From CAZPKH01 sp964407165 (GTDB lineage: Bacteria; Bacteroidota; Bacteroidia; Bacteroidales; Muribaculaceae), in the NCBI GenBank assembly GCA_964407165.1, contig CAYOUJ010000002.1:1-64000 (forward strand): DNA of 64,000 nt, written 5' to 3'. The notes under the pieces are model-generated. The model did not search any database, was not told the origin of the DNA, and saw only the letters and a program-made list of their open reading frames with translations. The translations under genes and the position numbers were made by a program. Shown here piece after piece: positions 60,217 through 64,000 of the stretch (position 1 is the first letter of the stretch; the number at the start of each line of letters is the position of its first letter).

Positions 60217-63105
60217 ATGCAAAGCAAAGGAACCTTAGGTAGCGTTGTCGCGGGTATCATCGCGATATTCCTCGTGGTCGTTTGCCTCTTCTACATCTCA
60301 TTCACGTGGGTTACAAGCCACTATGAGGACAAGGCAGAGGCCGTGGCTCTCGCAGCTTCCAACGGCGACACGAAGTCTGACGCTTACCGTCTGGCCAAAA
60401 AGGAGTATATGGACTCCATCGGCAATGAGAAAGTATTCATGGGCTACACCTTCAACGAAGCCCGCAAGCTCGGCATCGGCATGGGTCTCGACCTCAAGGG
60501 CGGCATGAACATCACCCTCCAGGTCTCTGTCCCCGACATTCTCCGCTCGATGGCCAACGCCGAAGGCAACCCATACTTCAACCAGGCCATAGCTAATACC
60601 GACTCCATCGTCAAGAAAACCCATACCAGCGACTACGTCAGCGTATTCGTCAAGGAATATACCAAGCTCGACCCCGCAGGCGACCTCAGCGTCGTGTTCA
60701 AGGACCAGGTCAAGCGCGGCGACAAGCCCGAGGCTGTCGAGGCCGCCCTCAAGCAGGAGGTCAAAGACCGCGTAAGCTCATCGGCCAACGTGCTCCGCAA
60801 CCGTATCGACCAGTTCGGCGTGGTCAGCCCCAACATCCAGGAGCTTGAGAACGACGGCCAGATCCTGCTCGAGCTCCCCGGCGTCAAGGAGCACGACCGC
60901 GTGCGCGAGCTGCTCAAGTCGAGCGCCAACCTCGAGTTCTACGAGACCATGCCCGCCAACGAGTTCATGAACTCGCTCAGCGAGCTTGACCGCGCCATGC
61001 GCTCCGACTCCGTGACCGACGCCAAGGGCCTCTTCTCATACCTGCAGCCCGTGGGCCAGGGCATCGTGGCCGGCGTGGCAAAGGCCGCCGACCGCGCCGC
61101 TGTCGACAGCATCCTCGCCTCGCCCCGCGCCAAGCAGCTGCTCCCCGGCAACCTCAAGTTGGCCTGGGAGGTCAAGCCCGAGACCCAGGAGGTCACCGAC
61201 ACCGTCACCGGCCGCACACGCAAGGTGGAGTTCTACCAGCTCATAGCCCTGCGCACCAACGGCGGCAAGCCCGCCCTCTACGGCGACGTCATCACCAACG
61301 CTTACAGCGACATCGACCAGCAGAACAACACCGGCTACTACGTGTCGATGAACATGACCACCGAGGCCGGCAAGAAGTGGGCGCGCGTCACCGCCGACAA
61401 TGTTGGCAAGCAGGTGGCCATAGTCCTCGACGACCAGGTATACTCCGCTCCTAACGTCAACCAGGCCATCGACGGCGGCCGCTCGCAGATCACCGGCAAC
61501 TTCACCGTCGACGAGGCCCGCGACCTTGCCAACGTGCTCAAGAGCGGCAAGATGGCCGCCAAGGTCGACATCATCTCCGACACCGTCATCGGCCCCTCGC
61601 TGGGCCAGCAGGCCATCGAGGCCGGATTCACCTCATTCGTGGTCGCCCTGGTGCTGCTGATGATCTTCATGATGGCCTTCTACGGCATCGTCCCCGGCCT
61701 GATCGCCAACATCGCCCTCATCCTCAACCTCTTCTTCACCTTCGGCATCCTCGCCTCCTTCCAGGCCGTGCTGACGCTTAGCGGCATCGCCGGTATCGTC
61801 CTCGCCCTGGGCATGGCCGTCGACGCCAACGTGCTCATCTTCGAGCGCGCCAAAGAGGAGCTCCGCGCAGGCAAGAACAGCCGCACCGCCATCGCCGACG
61901 GCTATTCCAACGCCTTCTCCGCCATCTTCGACTCCAACCTCACCTCCATCCTCACAGGTCTCATCCTGCTGTGGTTCGGCACCGGCCCCATCAAGGGCTT
62001 CGCCACCACCCTCATCATCGGTATCGTCTGCTCGTTCTTCACCGCTGTCTACCTCACCCGCCTGGTGTTCATAGCCTTCGGCAAGACCAAGCTCTTCCAG
62101 AGCCTGACGTTTAGCACCCCGCTGAGCCGCAAGATGTTCCAGAACGCCCACTTCAACTTCCTCGGCGCCCGCCGCGTAAGCTTCGGCGTGGTCATCGCCA
62201 TGGTGGCCATCATCGTCATCTCGCTCTTCGCCCGCGGCCTCAACCAGGGCATCGACTTCTCCGGCGGTCGCAACTACGTTGTCAAGTTTGACCACCCCGT
62301 CAAGACCGACGTCCTCCGCGAGGAGCTTGCTCCCCTCTTCGACGGCGCCCAGGTCAGCGTCATCACCATCGACGACAACACCAAGGTGCGCATCTCCACC
62401 AACTACAAGATAGCCTCCGACGACGAGGGCGTGGACCAGGAGATCACCGAGATACTCTACAACGGCCTCAAGGGCGAGATCGGCAACATGTCGATGGAAG
62501 ACTTCTCCACCACCAACGAGAACACCGGCATCATGTCCTCGCAGAAGGTCGGTCCCACCGTTGCCAACGACATGCGCACCGACGCCTACATCGCCGTTGC
62601 CTTGGCACTCGTGGCAATGTTCCTCTACATCTTGCTGCGCTTCCGCAACGTCGCATTCTCCCTCGGAGCCCTCGCTGCCGTCGCCTTCACAGCATTCTCC
62701 ATCATCGGCTTCTACAGCCTCTTCTGGGGCGTCTTCCCCTTCGCCATGGAGATTGACCAGTCGTTCATCGCCGCCATCCTGACAGTCATCGGCTACCAGA
62801 TCAACGACACCGTGGTGGTCTTCGACCGCGTCCGCGAGAACGTCGGCCTGTATCCCAAGCAGGACTTCTTCACCACCATCAACAAGTCGATCAACTCCAC
62901 CCTGGGCCGTACCATCATGACCTCCGCCTCGACGCTGCTGGTGCTCCTGTGCATCTTCATCCTCGGCGGCGACTCGATTCGTTCCTTCGTCTTCGCAATG
63001 ATCTTCGGCGTCGTCATCGGCACCCTGGCCACCATCTTCGTGGCCTCCCCCGTTGCCTACCTCACCGACCGCCGTCGCTCGGCCGTGAAGGCAAAGCGCG
63101 CCTAA
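60217..63105 (+). CDS. secDF: SecDF protein translocase accessory subunit (fused SecD-SecF)
   Basis: A 962-residue membrane protein that uses the proton gradient to pull exported polypeptides through SecYEG. The SecD half (about 1-620) has GLDLKGGMNITLQV, the P1 periplasmic domain, and the RND-type helix group with LTLSGIAGIVLALGMAVDAN. The SecF half (about 640-960) begins with the FLGARRVSFG region and has IDFSGGRNYVVKF and the helices with GYQINDTVVVFDRVREN. A fused SecDF is normal for Bacteroidetes. It has its own promoter and a terminator. The many secreted proteins in this window would depend on this pathway. Confidence 0.96.
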   Translation: MQSKGTLGSVVAGIIAIFLVVVCLFYISFTWVTSHYEDKAEAVALAASNGDTKSDAYRLAKKEYMDSIGNEKVFMGYTFNEARKLGIGMGLDLKGGMNITLQVSVPDILRSMANAEGNPYFNQAIANTDSIVKKTHTSDYVSVFVKEYTKLDPAGDLSVVFKDQVKRGDKPEAVEAALKQEVKDRVSSSANVLRNRIDQFGVVSPNIQELENDGQILLELPGVKEHDRVRELLKSSANLEFYETMPANEFMNSLSELDRAMRSDSVTDAKGLFSYLQPVGQGIVAGVAKAADRAAVDSILASPRAKQLLPGNLKLAWEVKPETQEVTDTVTGRTRKVEFYQLIALRTNGGKPALYGDVITNAYSDIDQQNNTGYYVSMNMTTEAGKKWARVTADNVGKQVAIVLDDQVYSAPNVNQAIDGGRSQITGNFTVDEARDLANVLKSGKMAAKVDIISDTVIGPSLGQQAIEAGFTSFVVALVLLMIFMMAFYGIVPGLIANIALILNLFFTFGILASFQAVLTLSGIAGIVLALGMAVDANVLIFERAKEELRAGKNSRTAIADGYSNAFSAIFDSNLTSILTGLILLWFGTGPIKGFATTLIIGIVCSFFTAVYLTRLVFIAFGKTKLFQSLTFSTPLSRKMFQNAHFNFLGARRVSFGVVIAMVAIIVISLFARGLNQGIDFSGGRNYVVKFDHPVKTDVLREELAPLFDGAQVSVITIDDNTKVRISTNYKIASDDEGVDQEITEILYNGLKGEIGNMSMEDFSTTNENTGIMSSQKVGPTVANDMRTDAYIAVALALVAMFLYILLRFRNVAFSLGALAAVAFTAFSIIGFYSLFWGVFPFAMEIDQSFIAAILTVIGYQINDTVVVFDRVRENVGLYPKQDFFTTINKSINSTLGRTIMTSASTLLVLLCIFILGGDSIRSFVFAMIFGVVIGTLATIFVASPVAYLTDRRRSAVKAKRA

Positions 63106-63131
63106 GCAATTTTTCCCAACACGCCATAACC

Positions 63132-63176
63132 AAGGGGGCGGACCCATCCGGGCCCGCCCCCTTATTTTATTTATTT
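63132..63176 (+). terminator. Intrinsic terminator of secDF
   Basis: AAGGGGGCGG pairs with the CCGCCCCCTT arm, loop ACCCATCCGGG-like, followed by ATTTTATTTATTTTAG. Confidence 0.87.
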
Positions 63177-63216
63177 TAGCTCAATAACCCTCAATATTAA
63201 AATTAAAATAAATTGC

Positions 63217-63224
63217 TAAATTTG
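63217..63224 (+). promoter_or_regulatory. Putative -7 box (TAAATTTG) of the edge ATPase
   Basis: TAAATTTG 27 bases before the ATG at 63252; no -33 TTTG. Confidence 0.45.
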
Positions 63225-63251
63225 CAGCACTAACGAAAAAACGTCTCTGCC

Positions 63252-64000
63252 ATGGTTTTTGAAATAAGCAACTTGGGCGCTGTCAAATCGGCAAAATTTG
63301 ACTTGACGAAACGTCTGACGGTGTTTTGCGGCCACAACAACACCGGCAAGACGTATGTGTCATATATAATCTATGCCCTGACCAATTGCCGCAAACTTGT
63401 CCCCAAAATGCTTCCTGACCACATCTTGGATGCTTTGAAGGAGCAAGGGCGCGCAACCATGGCCATCGATGCTGAGGAGCTTTGCCAATATCGTAGCCTG
63501 ATGTTGGGTTCAGTGACTGCCAATCTTAAAGAGACATTCGGTATCTCCGCAGAGCAAGCCGAGAAATTCTTCAAAGACTTCACCATAAATTTTTTAACCA
63601 CAGACGAAGAGTTCAGGGTGAAAATAAACGCGGAGGCGTTTGACGATGACTTCACCTCTGACCACTTCATCGTGCACGTCACCAAGCAGCCGTCGTCACT
63701 GAACCTTTCGTTTAATCTGACCACAACCCACACCCTCGATTCCAAAGACATCGACACGATTCGGTTTGTACTGCTTCCGCGACTGTTTACGCGACTCGCC
63801 CTGTATCCCATCACTGAGTCGGTCATATTCCCTGTGGAGCGAAACTCCATCTACACCTTCAGCAAAGAGCTCTCAATCAAGCGAAACATACTCATCGACC
63901 AGATGCAGGACCTGTCGACCAAGCCGATAGATCCGATGGACTACTTGCTGCGTCGGACCACCCGGTACCCGCAGCCCATTCGCGACGGACTCGAGGTGGC
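63252..64000 (+). CDS. AAA/ABC-type ATPase, partial (runs off the window)
   Basis: At least 249 residues open to the window end. The N terminus MVFEISNLGAVKSAKFDL leads straight to Walker A GHNNTGKT (about residue 28), the layout of SMC/OLD-like and AAA_15 ATPases that read as an ATP-binding protein. Near 195-215 the segment FPVERNSIYTFSKELSIKRN resembles a conserved feature of this group. Members often work with a nuclease partner in anti-phage defence or DNA repair, but the partner would lie outside this window, so no system can be named. Composition is slightly AT-richer than secDF. Confidence 0.72.
   Translation, partial: MVFEISNLGAVKSAKFDLTKRLTVFCGHNNTGKTYVSYIIYALTNCRKLVPKMLPDHILDALKEQGRATMAIDAEELCQYRSLMLGSVTANLKETFGISAEQAEKFFKDFTINFLTTDEEFRVKINAEAFDDDFTSDHFIVHVTKQPSSLNLSFNLTTTHTLDSKDIDTIRFVLLPRLFTRLALYPITESVIFPVERNSIYTFSKELSIKRNILIDQMQDLSTKPIDPMDYLLRRTTRYPQPIRDGLEV

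Noticed and set aside
61633..63147. 504-codon antisense open frame across secDF
   Set aside because: Gly/Asp/Val-rich shadow of secDF and it runs through the secDF terminator.

Overview
The window looks like a chromosomal segment of a GC-rich gut Bacteroidales, most probably Muribaculaceae-like (S24-7). Signs are TAnnTTTG-type -7 promoter boxes, a TonB-dependent receptor paired with a surface lipoprotein, a fused SecDF, a three-gene fumarate reductase operon, a 2-oxoacid:ferredoxin oxidoreductase, and many secreted proteins ending in a type IX-like C-terminal sorting tail. The family name is an inference from gene content; there is no rRNA or tRNA to settle it.

Layout. 0-9 kb: a palindromic repeat (A1), a TonB receptor plus lipoprotein pair, a repeat-rich gap, a RecD/Dda-like helicase and an MscS channel. 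9-13.4 kb: a secreted modular protein and a small REP-associated Y1 transposase bounded by mirrored palindromes. 13.4-21 kb: frdCAB, a secreted alpha-amylase and a second Y1 transposase with an unusual C-terminal domain. 21-24 kb: a structured RNA candidate and an AT-richer secreted protein. 24-30.8 kb: two consecutive minus-strand operons. One carries a steroid 5-alpha-reductase, an Old Yellow Enzyme-type reductase and two short-chain dehydrogenases (likely bile acid or steroid A-ring chemistry). The other carries an ATP-grasp protein, a GtrA protein, a CDP-alcohol phosphotransferase and a PAP2/Aur1-like enzyme (likely inositol lipid synthesis). 31-43.7 kb: a degenerate thioredoxin-like lipoprotein, a TPR-AraC regulator, secreted proteins including an M6 peptidase, a second RNA candidate, a BspA-like LRR protein, a CapA-like protein and an LD-carboxypeptidase. 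43.8-49.6 kb: a 1903-residue modular secreted protein. 50-63 kb: mostly housekeeping genes (TGS-uridine kinase-like protein, radical SAM enzyme, polyprenol-phosphate sugar transferase, dihydroorotase, korAB, TrmH, SecDF). The right edge cuts an AAA ATPase.

The most unusual feature is the density of palindromic DNA. There are two copies of a ~175-bp element with covarying stems (A), four copies of a ~200-240-bp multi-hairpin element (B), a REP-like GC palindrome (C) that also lies in frame inside three proteins, two REP/RAYT modules, and many intergenic inverted repeats built from short tandem units. Several genes have a TAnnTTTG box only 5-7 bases before the ATG, which suggests leaderless or nearly leaderless mRNAs. 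No CRISPR array, phage or conjugative element was seen.
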